Shown piece after piece: positions 1 to 8,341 of a stretch of DNA of 64,000 nucleotides. The notes under the pieces were generated by a model that was not told the origin of the DNA, did no database searches, and saw nothing but the letters and a program-made list of their open reading frames with translations. The number at the start of each line of letters is the position of its first letter. Position 1 is the stretch's first letter. A program made the translations under genes and the position numbers. Source of the stretch: Marinobacter sp. THAF197a (lineage in GTDB: Bacteria; Pseudomonadota; Gammaproteobacteria; Pseudomonadales; Oleiphilaceae); NCBI RefSeq assembly GCF_009363275.1, contig NZ_CP045324.1:2232001-2296000 (forward strand), read 5' to 3'.

Positions 1-209
1 GTTCCCCTGGATACGGTTCGGGCTCCACCATTGGGAAGTTCTGGATTGTAATCATCATCGAGCGGGGAATCCTTCAGATCATCCGCGCCCATTCCGGAGG
101 AAATCGCCATGGATTCCTTACGGGCCCGGCGCATCCGCCGAACACCATCAATGACGATTCCAAGAATAACCAGGGTACCTATGGCAATTAACCATTCCCT
201 AAGTGACAT
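1..209 (-). CDS. zipA: Cell division protein ZipA, N-terminal part (runs off the window)
   Basis: Only the first 69 codons are in the window; the gene continues beyond base 1. It starts with MSLREWLIAIGTLVILGIVI, an N-terminal membrane anchor, followed by a basic stretch (RRMRRARK) and an acidic, proline-containing region. This is the expected order for ZipA: N-out anchor, charged region, flexible linker, then a C-terminal FtsZ-binding domain that is not visible here. ZipA tethers FtsZ to the inner membrane at the division site. It lies 121 bases downstream of smc on the same strand, the gene order known from pseudomonads, where ligA follows. The call rests on this order plus the N-terminal anchor; the binding domain cannot be checked. 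Confidence 0.82.
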   Translation of the reverse strand, partial: MSLREWLIAIGTLVILGIVIDGVRRMRRARKESMAISSGMGADDLKDSPLDDDYNPELPNGGARTVSRG

Positions 210-330
210 AGTGCTGCTGTCCTGTTTGCAGTTCGGAACGTTGCTACTCTAAGAAAAGCCCGTAATGAATACAACGCACTCCGGGCCGAGATGGCGTTAT
301 TGTCATGGTTGACGCCTTTTTCGCCAACCC

Positions 331-3300
331 TCAAGCCTCCGCCAAGGCTGCCGCCTCGTCGACATCCACCGAAACCAGCCGGGAGCAACCCGGTTCGTGC
401 ATGGTTACGCCCATCAACTGGTCCGCCATTTCCATGGCGATCTTGTTGTGGGTAATGTAGATGAACTGTACCTGTTTGGACATCTCTTTCACCATATTGG
501 CGTAACGGCCAACGTTGGCATCGTCCAGCGGGGCGTCCACCTCATCCAGCATACAGAAAGGCGCCGGATTGAGCTGGAAGATAGAGAATACCAGGGCAAT
601 TGCAGTCAAGGCTTTCTCGCCACCGGACAGCAGGTGAATGGTACTGTTCTTCTTGCCCGGTGGCCGCGCCATGATCGCCACGCCGGTCTCCAGCAGATCT
701 TCGCCGGTCAGCTCCAGGTAGGCATTGCCACCGCCAAACACTTTTGGGAAAAGCGCCTGCAAGCCGCCATTAACCTGATCAAAGGTTTCCTTGAATCGCT
801 GCCGGGTTTCCCGGTCTATTTTGCGAATGGCGGTATCCAGGGTTTCCAGGGCTTCCATCAGGTCGTTGTGCTGCTCATCCAGGTAGGTCTTTCGCTCACT
901 CTGCACCTGATATTCCTCGATGGCTGCCAGATTAATGGCCCCCAACCGCTGGATACGGCTACCAATCTTCTCCAGTTCTTCGGCCCAGATTTTCTCATCG
1001 GCATCTTCCGGCAACTGGCCCAGCACTTCCTGGAGCTTTACATCCAGCTCCTTGAGCTGCTCGATGTGGTTACCGGACCGGATTTCCAGTGCCTGGGATT
1101 CCATCTTGAGCTTTTCCAGCCGGGCCCGTACCTCACCGACCACATGCTCGGTGCGGCTTCTGCCCTGCTCCCGCTCCCGTACTTCGCGGTCAATGTCTTC
1201 CAGGGCGTCCCTGGCGGCCGAAAGCTTCTCCTCCTCCGCCAACCGGCGCTCCAGAAGCCCCTCGAGTTGAAGTTGCAGGTCTTCCAGTGGCTCTTCAGCG
1301 CTCTCTCGGGTTTCCCGGAGCATATCAAGACGCTCTTCCAGCCGTTCTTTCTGCATTTGCATCCGTTCGATGGTCTGCTTCAAACCATCGCGCTGGCTTT
1401 GCAATGACTGCAGCTGCAACTGCAACTGGTGGGCATGGTCCCGGTCGTGGCGGGCTTCCTGGCGGAGCCTGTCCAGGTTCTCCCGCAAGGTGTCTCGCTG
1501 CTCCAGCAATCGCTCTTTCTCTTCATCGCTGTCCTCGGTTGAGGCCAGCGCCATGTTCCACTCTTCCCTGGCGGATTCGAGATCTTCCTTCTGCTGTTCA
1601 AGGCTCCCGCCCACATCCTCAATGTCATCCCGGATACGGCCAAGGCGGGCATCAATCTGTTCAGCCCGGGCTTTCAGACCACTGACTTTTGAGCTCAACG
1701 CACCGAGTTCCCGCTCAGCGTCACTCAAACGGGCCTGGGCTTCTTCCCTGGCCGACTCAGCACGCTCGCCCTGTTCCTGAAGCAACTCCAGTGCCTCGAC
1801 CGCCTGCTCAAGCAGCTCTTCCGCCTCTTGCAGACGTACCTCAAGCTCACTCACTTTCTTCTGGCGCTCAATGACACCGACTTGCCCGGCTTCGGAGTCG
1901 GGCATCAAGATCCAGTCACGAGCAACCCAGACGCCTTCAGGGGTAATCAAGCTGTCACCGGCCGAAAGTTGGGCCCGGCGCGCCAGTGCGTCACTGGTAG
2001 AGTCTGCCGTATCAATACCGGCAAGCAGATGGCTGATCGCCGCCACGCCCTCTACCTTGGCCGCCAACCCGCCAGCAGGCCTTGGTTCAGGCCCTGCAGA
2101 TACCAGCGCAAGGCCTTTTGGCGCGCTGCCCAGGGCGTCAACCAGGTGGTCAAACCCCGGCAATGCAAGCCCCTGGCTGAAGCGGCCAATCACCTGCTCT
2201 ACCGCAAACTCCCAGCCATCTTCAATACGCAATGCGGCGGCGACCCTGGGCGCATCCGACAAACCGTTGTCCCGCAACCAACCCTGCAAGGTGTCGTCAT
2301 GGCCGCCCATCTGTTCATCCAGCAAGGCCATCTGGGAATCCAGGGCAGCCTTCAGGCTCTGAACCTGTTGCCGGCGTTCGGCAACACCCTGCTCGGCTTC
2401 CCGCAATTTCTGCCGACTCTGATAAACGTCATCCTGCAGCGCCTGGATACGCTCCGCTGCCTCTTCACGCTGTAGCTCGAGGGTTTCCTGCTGTTCGAGC
2501 AGCTCATCCAGTTCCGCCCGGTCCAGCTGCTCTTCCAACAACACCTGTTCGTCCAGCAGTTTGCCGTGACGGTTCTGTAGTTGGGCAATAGCGTCTTCCA
2601 GCGACCGGATTCGGGATTGGGCGAGTTCCGCCTGGCGCCGAGCGTCGGATGACCGGGTGCTGAACTCCTCCCACCGGTGCTGCCAGTCACTCATGGCGTC
2701 TTCGGCCAGCTGGAGTTTTTCTCCGGACTCTTCAGAACGCATAGCCAGGGCTTCCTGCTCCGGCTCAATCATATCGAGCTCTTCCTGAATGCCCGCCAGC
2801 TTTTCTTCGTCCTGCTCAAGCTCACGCCCCAGTTCCCGCTGGTTGGCCATGGCCTGATCCAGCTCTGCGGCGGTCTGGCGGCTGCGCTCCCGCTGGTGTT
2901 CCAGGCTTTGTTCGATCCGGGCAATATCGGCGCCGGCTTCGTAGTAGCGTGCCTGGGCCCGATTGAAATGTTCGGTGCGTTCGTGGTGGTCTTCCCGAAG
3001 CGATTCCAGGGAGGTTTCCAGATTAACCCGTTCGGTCAGCAGTTTTTCCAGCTCGAGCTCGGTATCCCGAATCTTTCCACGCCAGGACTGTAAGTCATTA
3101 TCCAGCGCCTGCCATCGCAGCACGGTGAGCTCTGCCTTTTTCTGCCGTTCTTCCTGCTTATAGGCCTTATACTTCTCGGCCGCGGCCGCCTGCCGCTCCA
3201 GATGCTGCAACTGGCGCCCCAGCTCTTCGCGGAGGTCGGTAAGCCGTTCCAGGTTCTCCTGGGTGCGCTTGATCCGGTTCTCGGTCTCGCGCCGCCGTTC

Positions 3301-3822
3301 CTTGTACTTCGAGATCCCGGCGGCTTCCTCAATATAAACCCGCAATTCTTCCGGCTTGGCCCCAATCAACCGGGAAATCATGCCCTGCTCAATAATCGCA
3401 TAGCTGCGCGGGCCGAGGCCGGTGCCGAGAAACAGATCGGTGATGTCCCGGCGGCGGCACTTGGCGCCGTTCAGAAAGTATTCTGACTGGCCCTCCCGTG
3501 ACACCCGGCGCTTGACCGAAATTTCGTTGAACTTGACGAATTCACCAGGCGCGGTGCCGTCACTGTTGTCAAACACCAGCTCAATAGACGCCTGGCCGAC
3601 AGGCTTGCGGGCACTGGAGCCGTTAAAGATGACATCCGTCATGGACTCGCCGCGCAGATACTTGGCGGAGCTTTCGCCCATCACCCAGCGCACGGCGTCA
3701 ATGATGTTGGACTTGCCACAACCATTAGGCCCCACCACCGCCGTCATGTTGGATGGGAATGGCACCGTAGTGGGATCAACAAACGACTTGAAGCCAGCCA
3801 GCTTGATGGACTTGAGCCTCAT
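331..3822 (-). CDS. smc: Chromosome partition protein Smc (condensin ATPase)
   Basis: This is a full-length SMC ATPase of 1163 residues, the usual size. The N-terminal head has the Walker A motif GPNGCGKSN at about residues 31-39. Two long Glu/Gln/Arg-rich coiled coils flank a hinge at roughly residues 515-660. The C-terminal head carries the ABC signature LSGGEK at 1065-1070 and Walker B with DEVDAPLDD near 1093. Smc dimerises at the hinge and, with the kleisin ScpA and ScpB, organises and helps segregate the chromosome. Both partners are encoded 3-5 kb away in this window. The start codon is 1 base from the stop of the upstream GntR-family gene, which suggests cotranscription with it and with zipA downstream. 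Confidence 0.97.
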   Translation of the reverse strand: MRLKSIKLAGFKSFVDPTTVPFPSNMTAVVGPNGCGKSNIIDAVRWVMGESSAKYLRGESMTDVIFNGSSARKPVGQASIELVFDNSDGTAPGEFVKFNEISVKRRVSREGQSEYFLNGAKCRRRDITDLFLGTGLGPRSYAIIEQGMISRLIGAKPEELRVYIEEAAGISKYKERRRETENRIKRTQENLERLTDLREELGRQLQHLERQAAAAEKYKAYKQEERQKKAELTVLRWQALDNDLQSWRGKIRDTELELEKLLTERVNLETSLESLREDHHERTEHFNRAQARYYEAGADIARIEQSLEHQRERSRQTAAELDQAMANQRELGRELEQDEEKLAGIQEELDMIEPEQEALAMRSEESGEKLQLAEDAMSDWQHRWEEFSTRSSDARRQAELAQSRIRSLEDAIAQLQNRHGKLLDEQVLLEEQLDRAELDELLEQQETLELQREEAAERIQALQDDVYQSRQKLREAEQGVAERRQQVQSLKAALDSQMALLDEQMGGHDDTLQGWLRDNGLSDAPRVAAALRIEDGWEFAVEQVIGRFSQGLALPGFDHLVDALGSAPKGLALVSAGPEPRPAGGLAAKVEGVAAISHLLAGIDTADSTSDALARRAQLSAGDSLITPEGVWVARDWILMPDSEAGQVGVIERQKKVSELEVRLQEAEELLEQAVEALELLQEQGERAESAREEAQARLSDAERELGALSSKVSGLKARAEQIDARLGRIRDDIEDVGGSLEQQKEDLESAREEWNMALASTEDSDEEKERLLEQRDTLRENLDRLRQEARHDRDHAHQLQLQLQSLQSQRDGLKQTIERMQMQKERLEERLDMLRETRESAEEPLEDLQLQLEGLLERRLAEEEKLSAARDALEDIDREVREREQGRSRTEHVVGEVRARLEKLKMESQALEIRSGNHIEQLKELDVKLQEVLGQLPEDADEKIWAEELEKIGSRIQRLGAINLAAIEEYQVQSERKTYLDEQHNDLMEALETLDTAIRKIDRETRQRFKETFDQVNGGLQALFPKVFGGGNAYLELTGEDLLETGVAIMARPPGKKNSTIHLLSGGEKALTAIALVFSIFQLNPAPFCMLDEVDAPLDDANVGRYANMVKEMSKQVQFIYITHNKIAMEMADQLMGVTMHEPGCSRLVSVDVDEAAALAEA

Positions 3823-3823
3823 A

Positions 3824-4504
3824 TCAGGCGTTCTCCTCCGTGAGAATGCTCAAAACCTGTGCTCTCTGGTGTTCACCGAAATCCTGGATAACCCGCTCCA
3901 GGAGCGCCGAATCGCCCTTAACCGCCGCATCCGCCAGATGCCGGAAGAAAGTGCCGGTTTCGGCGATCTCGCTTCTGAAATGCTCAAGGGCGACGTAATA
4001 GGTACGACTGATGGCGGGCCGAAAGTTTTCGAGTGTTTCCTCAAGAAACGGATTTTCAACCAGTCGGAAAGCGTAACGCATAACGCCGAAGCCGGCATCG
4101 ATCACCTGCTCCGCCGCGTCAGTCGCATTGGAATTGAGAGCATCAATCACCGCCTGCATTTCCTTGACCTGGCTCATCACACCACCAAGCTCGGAACCAG
4201 ACCAGCGCTCAAGCACCTTGCGACCGAGCATGCACAGCAGATCAATGTAGATATCGTAGAGCGCGTTAACCGAATCCGGCGTCAGATCAGACACCACCGC
4301 CCCCCGGCGTGGAAAGATTTCCACCAGGTGCCGACGCTCAAGAATGAGCAACGCTTCGCGCACCGAGCCACGGCTGACGTTCAGCTCACCGGCCACTTTC
4401 AGCTCTTGAATCCGCTCCCCCGGCTTGAGATCACGAATGATGATCCGTTGGCCGATATGCTGCGCGATTTGCTCTGAAAGGCTCTCCGGTGCCTGAAATC
4501 TCAT
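3824..4504 (-). CDS. GntR/FCD-family transcriptional regulator next to smc
   Basis: This protein of 226 residues has an N-terminal GntR winged helix (about residues 8-75, with VSRGSVREALLILERRHLVE as the recognition region) and an all-helical C-terminal domain of FCD/FadR type (about 85-215). The effector is unknown. FCD domains usually bind a metal through an Asp and three His. Here the segment where the first His is expected reads DAGFGVMRYAF, so at least one usual ligand appears to be missing. The gene ends 1 base before smc. The same regulator-smc-zipA order is known in Pseudomonas, so the link to chromosome genes looks conserved, but regulation of smc is only an inference. Confidence 0.88.
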   Translation of the reverse strand: MRFQAPESLSEQIAQHIGQRIIIRDLKPGERIQELKVAGELNVSRGSVREALLILERRHLVEIFPRRGAVVSDLTPDSVNALYDIYIDLLCMLGRKVLERWSGSELGGVMSQVKEMQAVIDALNSNATDAAEQVIDAGFGVMRYAFRLVENPFLEETLENFRPAISRTYYVALEHFRSEIAETGTFFRHLADAAVKGDSALLERVIQDFGEHQRAQVLSILTEENA

Positions 4505-4789
4505 AAACCTGATGCTCTCTTGTTATGACAGGACATGGTCAAGCGCAGAAGTTTATCACAGCCTCCGGCCAGCCCCACCCCTTGTCTGACATTTTGATTG
4601 CAGGTTTTGCACCAGCGGCAATGCCCTGCCGGAAAAATGGCGCTTTCGGACAATCACCCCGCCCAAATCCTCAAAACGGAATAAAGAAAACATTATATTC
4701 CATTGTTTATTATGCCTTTATTTTCAATGGCACAGTTCATGCTCATAAGGCTGTAACCATACCCGTTTCCAGAAGCAGAGCGAGCCATT
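4505..4789. other. Divergent intergenic region, AT-rich core
   Basis: This 285-base gap separates the GntR regulator (minus) from the GGDEF gene (plus). Bases 4675-4735 are strikingly AT-rich compared with the surroundings. A perfect minus-strand TATAAT lies at 4692-4697, but no good -35 element is found at the right distance. No convincing gene is seen in it. It probably holds promoters for both flanking genes. Confidence 0.4.
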
Positions 4790-5716
4790 GTGAAAAACCT
4801 GACTTCGATTCAGCCGTCAAAGACGCAGCCGGCCAGGCTGGCCGCCCTGAAGCAGTCGTTTCATGACTGGAACCAGTCCCCTGATGTTCTTACCAAGATG
4901 GCAAAACGGCTGTCTACCACCCTGTCACTGGAAACCCAACTAGGCATCATCGCAGAGGAAATTGCACAAACCATCCCGTTTGATGCCCTCAATTACCGGC
5001 ATCGGATTGCCCGGCAGGATTTTGTGTTCTCAACCGGTATGGGTGGGCCCCATCGCTGCGAATACCGCCTCACGTTGGAAGGTAGTTACTATGGCACGCT
5101 CGCCTTTCATCGCCGGCAAAAGTTTACAGACGAAGAACTTACTGGCCTGGAGATGATGCTCTCGGCAGCCATCTGCCCACTGCGCAATGCCTGCCAGTTC
5201 ATCGCCATTGAGCAAGCCGCGTTGACCGACGCACTGACCGGCATTGGCAACAAACGAGCCCTTGACGAAGCCCTGCTGCGGGCAAGCGCTCTGGCCGACC
5301 GGCATGGCGCGCCCTGGAGCCTCATCCTGTGCGACCTGGACCACTTCAAACTGATCAATGACAATCACGGGCACGTGGTTGGGGATCATATCCTGACCAG
5401 AACCGCAGAGAAGCTGGAACAAGCCATTCGAAATTCAGACACAGTGTATCGATTTGGCGGGGAAGAATTTGCGGTATTACTGCCTCACACCAGCGAGCAG
5501 GAAGCACGGGAGGTAGCCGAGCGCATTCGTCTGGCGATCGAAAGTATTCGGGTGGATGGTGGTGAGACCCCGCTGACGGTTACCGGCAGCTGCGGTGTGG
5601 CAACCCACCTTGCAGACGAGGCGCCGGAGCAGTGGCTGGCACGGGCGGACGAAGCGTTATATCGGGCGAAAGCGCAGGGCCGCAACTGCACCCGCGTTTT
5701 CGCCAGTATTTCCTGA
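4790..5716 (+). CDS. Diguanylate cyclase (GAF-like sensor + GGDEF)
   Basis: This soluble protein of 308 residues has a GGDEF domain at about residues 145-305. The active-site motif is GGEEF at 223-227, and CDLDHFKLIN at 181-190 carries the metal-binding Asp. An RxxD inhibitory site (RNSD, 214-217) lies five residues before the GGEEF, so product inhibition by c-di-GMP is expected. The N-terminal part (about 30-135) has no membrane segment and looks like a small GAF-type sensor fold, but I cannot name the ligand. Predicted reaction: two GTP to cyclic di-GMP. The start is a GTG at 4790. The gene is monocistronic and convergent with rluB. Confidence 0.9.
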   Translation: MKNLTSIQPSKTQPARLAALKQSFHDWNQSPDVLTKMAKRLSTTLSLETQLGIIAEEIAQTIPFDALNYRHRIARQDFVFSTGMGGPHRCEYRLTLEGSYYGTLAFHRRQKFTDEELTGLEMMLSAAICPLRNACQFIAIEQAALTDALTGIGNKRALDEALLRASALADRHGAPWSLILCDLDHFKLINDNHGHVVGDHILTRTAEKLEQAIRNSDTVYRFGGEEFAVLLPHTSEQEAREVAERIRLAIESIRVDGGETPLTVTGSCGVATHLADEAPEQWLARADEALYRAKAQGRNCTRVFASIS

Positions 5717-5719
5717 GCG

Positions 5720-5749
5720 ACAATCGGGGGGCTTATTCGCCCCGATTGT
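5720..5749. terminator. Inverted repeat at the convergent gene ends
   Basis: A 10-base perfect stem (5720-5729 with 5740-5749, sequence ACAATCGGGG) has a 10-base loop. It lies between the GGDEF gene and rluB and overlaps the last codons of rluB. There is no clear T-run on either side, so it may be a weak bidirectional terminator or simply a protective 3' hairpin. Confidence 0.4.
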
Positions 5750-6755
5750 TCCGAGCCGGCTTCTTTGCGCCTGACCTTGCTTTGCGGTCATCGCGCTTTG
5801 GCTTGGCGGGCGCAGCGTCGCTGACCTGCCAGGTTCCCTTGCGGGCACGCTGCAGAGACTTTCCGGGACTTTTTCGTCGCCTGCGATCATGAGCCGCCTG
5901 CTCACCGGGCGTCTTTTGCGGAATATCCACTGCCGACAGCCCAACTGCCTTGCTCAGGGCATCCACACCTTTCTGATCCAGTTCTTCCCACTTGCCCAGG
6001 GTAAGGCGGCTTGGCAAGAAAATTGGCCCATAGCGCACCCGCTTGAGCCTGCTGACCCTAACCCCCTGGGACTCCCACAGGCGCCTGACTTCCCGGTTCC
6101 GTCCTTCCATCAGGGTCACGTGGAACCACTGGTTGATGCCGCTGCCGCCAGCGGGTGCCAGGTCGGAGAACTTGGCCATGCCGTCATCCAGCAACACACC
6201 TTCCAGCAAACGCTGCTGCATGGCGTCGTCTACCTCACCAAATACCCGCACGGCATATTCCCTGTCAATCTGGCTCGACGGGTGCATCAACCGGTTGGCA
6301 AGCTCACCGTCAGTTGTGAACAACACCAGCCCGGTGGTATTGATGTCCAACCGCCCGATGGCGATCCAGCGCTGGTCTTTCAGGCGTGGCAAGCGGTCAA
6401 ATACCGTAGGCCTGCCCTCCGGATCTTTCCGGGTGGTGACTTCGCCCTCGGGCTTGTTGTAGATCAGCACCCTGCGAACTACCTGGGCGGCAGCTGACAC
6501 ATCCAGCTGCTTTCCATCCAGCTCGAAACGGTCGTCCGTAGTGGCTTTCTGTCCCGGCTCCGCCGGCTGGCCGTTAACCTGTAAACGCCCGGATTCCATC
6601 CACCCTTCAATCTCCCGGCGAGACCCAACACCCGCTCTTGCAAGCAGTTTCTGAATGCGTTCAGGGCCCGCCGACAGAGCCTTATCGCCCTGAGATGCTC
6701 GGGTTCTGGAACCTGGTTTTCCAGGGCCTTGTTTTCCGGGGCTAGATGCCGCCAT
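5733..6755 (-). CDS. rluB: 23S rRNA pseudouridine(2605) synthase RluB
   Basis: This protein of 340 residues has an N-terminal S4 RNA-binding domain (about 33-80) and a RsuA/RluB-type catalytic domain. The catalytic Asp is in GRLDINTTGL (Asp137). A basic, low-complexity C-terminal extension (about 285-340, rich in Arg, Lys and Pro) and a Gly/Lys/Ser-rich first 25 residues fit RluB-type proteins. It isomerises a uridine of 23S rRNA in the peptidyl-transferase region. It is the last gene of the apparent trpS-scpA-scpB-rluB unit, 38 bases after scpB. RluB is favoured over RluE or RluF by the long basic tail and the scpB neighbour. Confidence 0.93.
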   Translation of the reverse strand: MAASSPGKQGPGKPGSRTRASQGDKALSAGPERIQKLLARAGVGSRREIEGWMESGRLQVNGQPAEPGQKATTDDRFELDGKQLDVSAAAQVVRRVLIYNKPEGEVTTRKDPEGRPTVFDRLPRLKDQRWIAIGRLDINTTGLVLFTTDGELANRLMHPSSQIDREYAVRVFGEVDDAMQQRLLEGVLLDDGMAKFSDLAPAGGSGINQWFHVTLMEGRNREVRRLWESQGVRVSRLKRVRYGPIFLPSRLTLGKWEELDQKGVDALSKAVGLSAVDIPQKTPGEQAAHDRRRRKSPGKSLQRARKGTWQVSDAAPAKPKRDDRKARSGAKKPARNNRGE

Positions 6756-6793
6756 GTAATACGTCCTTACCGATTAACCGATGTCTTTTGACA

Positions 6794-7462
6794 TCAGTGA
6801 AGTGTCTGTTCCGATTCAGCAGTCTGGTTGTCTCCGGGTTGTCCGGGGTCGTCACTGCTGTCATTTTGGGATGATTCAAACTGAATCTCCCCCTGTATGT
6901 TTCGTTCGATCTCCCGGCCAATTTCCTCGAGATCACGAACCTCAGACAGCGGTGGCAGTTCATCCAGCCCTGTCAGGTTAAAGTAATCCAGAAACTGTCG
7001 GGTGGTGGCGTACATTGCAGGGCGACCCGGCACGTCACGATGTCCAACAACCCTTACCCACTCTCGCTCAAGCAGGGTACGAATGATATTGCTGCTTACC
7101 GTAACACCGCGAATATCTTCAATTTCACCCCGGGTGATTGGCTGCCGATAGGCAATCAGGGCCAGGGTTTCGAGCAGTGCCCGGGAATACCGCTGGGGTT
7201 TTTCCTCGAACAAGCGTCCAACCCAGGGTGCCAGCTCTTCCCTCACCTGCAGGCGGTAACCGCTGGCCACCTTCTTCAACTCAAAACCTCGCCCCTCGCA
7301 GGCTTTGTCCAGCTGCACCAGCACGTGCTCCATCACCTGGCGGGATGGCCGCTCGTCTTCCACAAACAATTCTCTGAGCTGTTCCAGCGACAGGGGCTTT
7401 CCAGCCGCCAGCAGGGCTGCTTCGGCAATCGCCTGAACACGCGCAAGATGGTCTTCGTTCAT
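6794..7462 (-). CDS. scpB: Segregation and condensation protein B
   Basis: This ScpB-family protein has 222 residues. Two winged-helix domains (about residues 5-85 and 90-165) carry the family core ALLETLALIAYRQPITRGEI and a GRPAMYATT segment. The C-terminal tail after about residue 185 is acidic, low-complexity and probably disordered. ScpB dimers bind the central part of the kleisin ScpA and form the SMC-ScpAB condensin. The gene follows scpA by 14 bases, so the two subunits are very likely co-expressed. Confidence 0.95.
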   Translation of the reverse strand: MNEDHLARVQAIAEAALLAAGKPLSLEQLRELFVEDERPSRQVMEHVLVQLDKACEGRGFELKKVASGYRLQVREELAPWVGRLFEEKPQRYSRALLETLALIAYRQPITRGEIEDIRGVTVSSNIIRTLLEREWVRVVGHRDVPGRPAMYATTRQFLDYFNLTGLDELPPLSEVRDLEEIGREIERNIQGEIQFESSQNDSSDDPGQPGDNQTAESEQTLH

Positions 7463-7476
7463 AATCTGGCCTTCAC

Positions 7477-8304
7477 CTAGCTGGCAGCCCGGGCACGCAC
7501 GTGAATCGGGCCCAGCACCTCTGCCTGTACAATTTCAATCAGCTGCTCTTTCACCAGTTCGAGCGTTGCGAGGAACGTCACCACCACACCCAGCCGCCCT
7601 TCCTCAATGGTAAACAGGCTTTCAAACGTGACAAACCGGTCGCCCTGAAGCACTGAGAGAATGTGAGACATTCGCTCGCGGGTCGACAGCCGCTCTTTTT
7701 CAACATGGTGACTGGTGAATAGATCCGCCCGTTTCAGCACGCCATGCAAAGCCAACAAAAGCTCTTTCATATCCACTTCCGGGTGGGGCTGAGACGAAGG
7801 CAGCTTCGGTAAGGCAGCTGACGCTGCAAAAATGTCACGCTCCATACGCGGCATTTCATCGATATCTTCGGCAGCCTTCTTGAACCGCTCGTACTGCTGC
7901 AACCGGCGAATCAGCTCCGCCCTGGGGTCCAGCTCCTCGTCATCGTCTGTTTCATGGCGGGGCAGCAGCATTCGGGATTTTATCTCTGCCAGCGTGGCCG
8001 CCATCACCAGGTATTCGGCCGCCAGTTCAAAGCGCATGGCTTCAACTGCGCCGATGTAGTCCATGTACTGGCGGGTAATTTCACTCACGTCAATATCAAG
8101 GATGTTCATGTTTTGCCGGCGTATCAGATACAGCAGCAAATCAAGGGGACCCTCGAAAGCCTCCAGAAACACCGCCAGGGCATCGGGAGGAATGTAGAGA
8201 TCCTTGGGGATATCCACCAACGGCTTGCCGGAAACCAGAGCCAGAGGCACCTGCTCGCCGGCCTCAGCCGGGGCGTGTGTCAACTCGTCAGTCTCGTCGG
8301 TCAT
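7477..8304 (-). CDS. scpA: Segregation and condensation protein A (kleisin)
   Basis: This kleisin has 275 residues. After an acidic N-terminal leader, the conserved block FEGPLDLLLYLIRRQNMNIL begins near residue 50, and the middle part has AAEYLVMAATLAEIKSRMLL. ScpA bridges the Smc heads and recruits ScpB. It lies 37 bases downstream of trpS and 14 bases before scpB, in one probable transcript. The linkage to trpS is also seen in pseudomonads. Start is ATG; the 40-residue leader before the conserved block makes a later start conceivable. Confidence 0.95.
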   Translation of the reverse strand: MTDETDELTHAPAEAGEQVPLALVSGKPLVDIPKDLYIPPDALAVFLEAFEGPLDLLLYLIRRQNMNILDIDVSEITRQYMDYIGAVEAMRFELAAEYLVMAATLAEIKSRMLLPRHETDDDEELDPRAELIRRLQQYERFKKAAEDIDEMPRMERDIFAASAALPKLPSSQPHPEVDMKELLLALHGVLKRADLFTSHHVEKERLSTRERMSHILSVLQGDRFVTFESLFTIEEGRLGVVVTFLATLELVKEQLIEIVQAEVLGPIHVRARAAS

Positions 8305-8341
8305 GGCCTCTCCAGCCGTTGGCAGTGGCTACCGGGTAAAC

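Noticed and set aside
397..1407. Long plus-strand frame opposite smc
   Set aside because: It mirrors the coiled-coil coding of smc; the real protein is an unmistakable full-length SMC ATPase.
4525..4866. Plus-strand frame of 113 codons between the GntR regulator and the GGDEF gene
   Set aside because: It has no ribosome site, runs into the GGDEF gene in another frame and has no recognisable feature.
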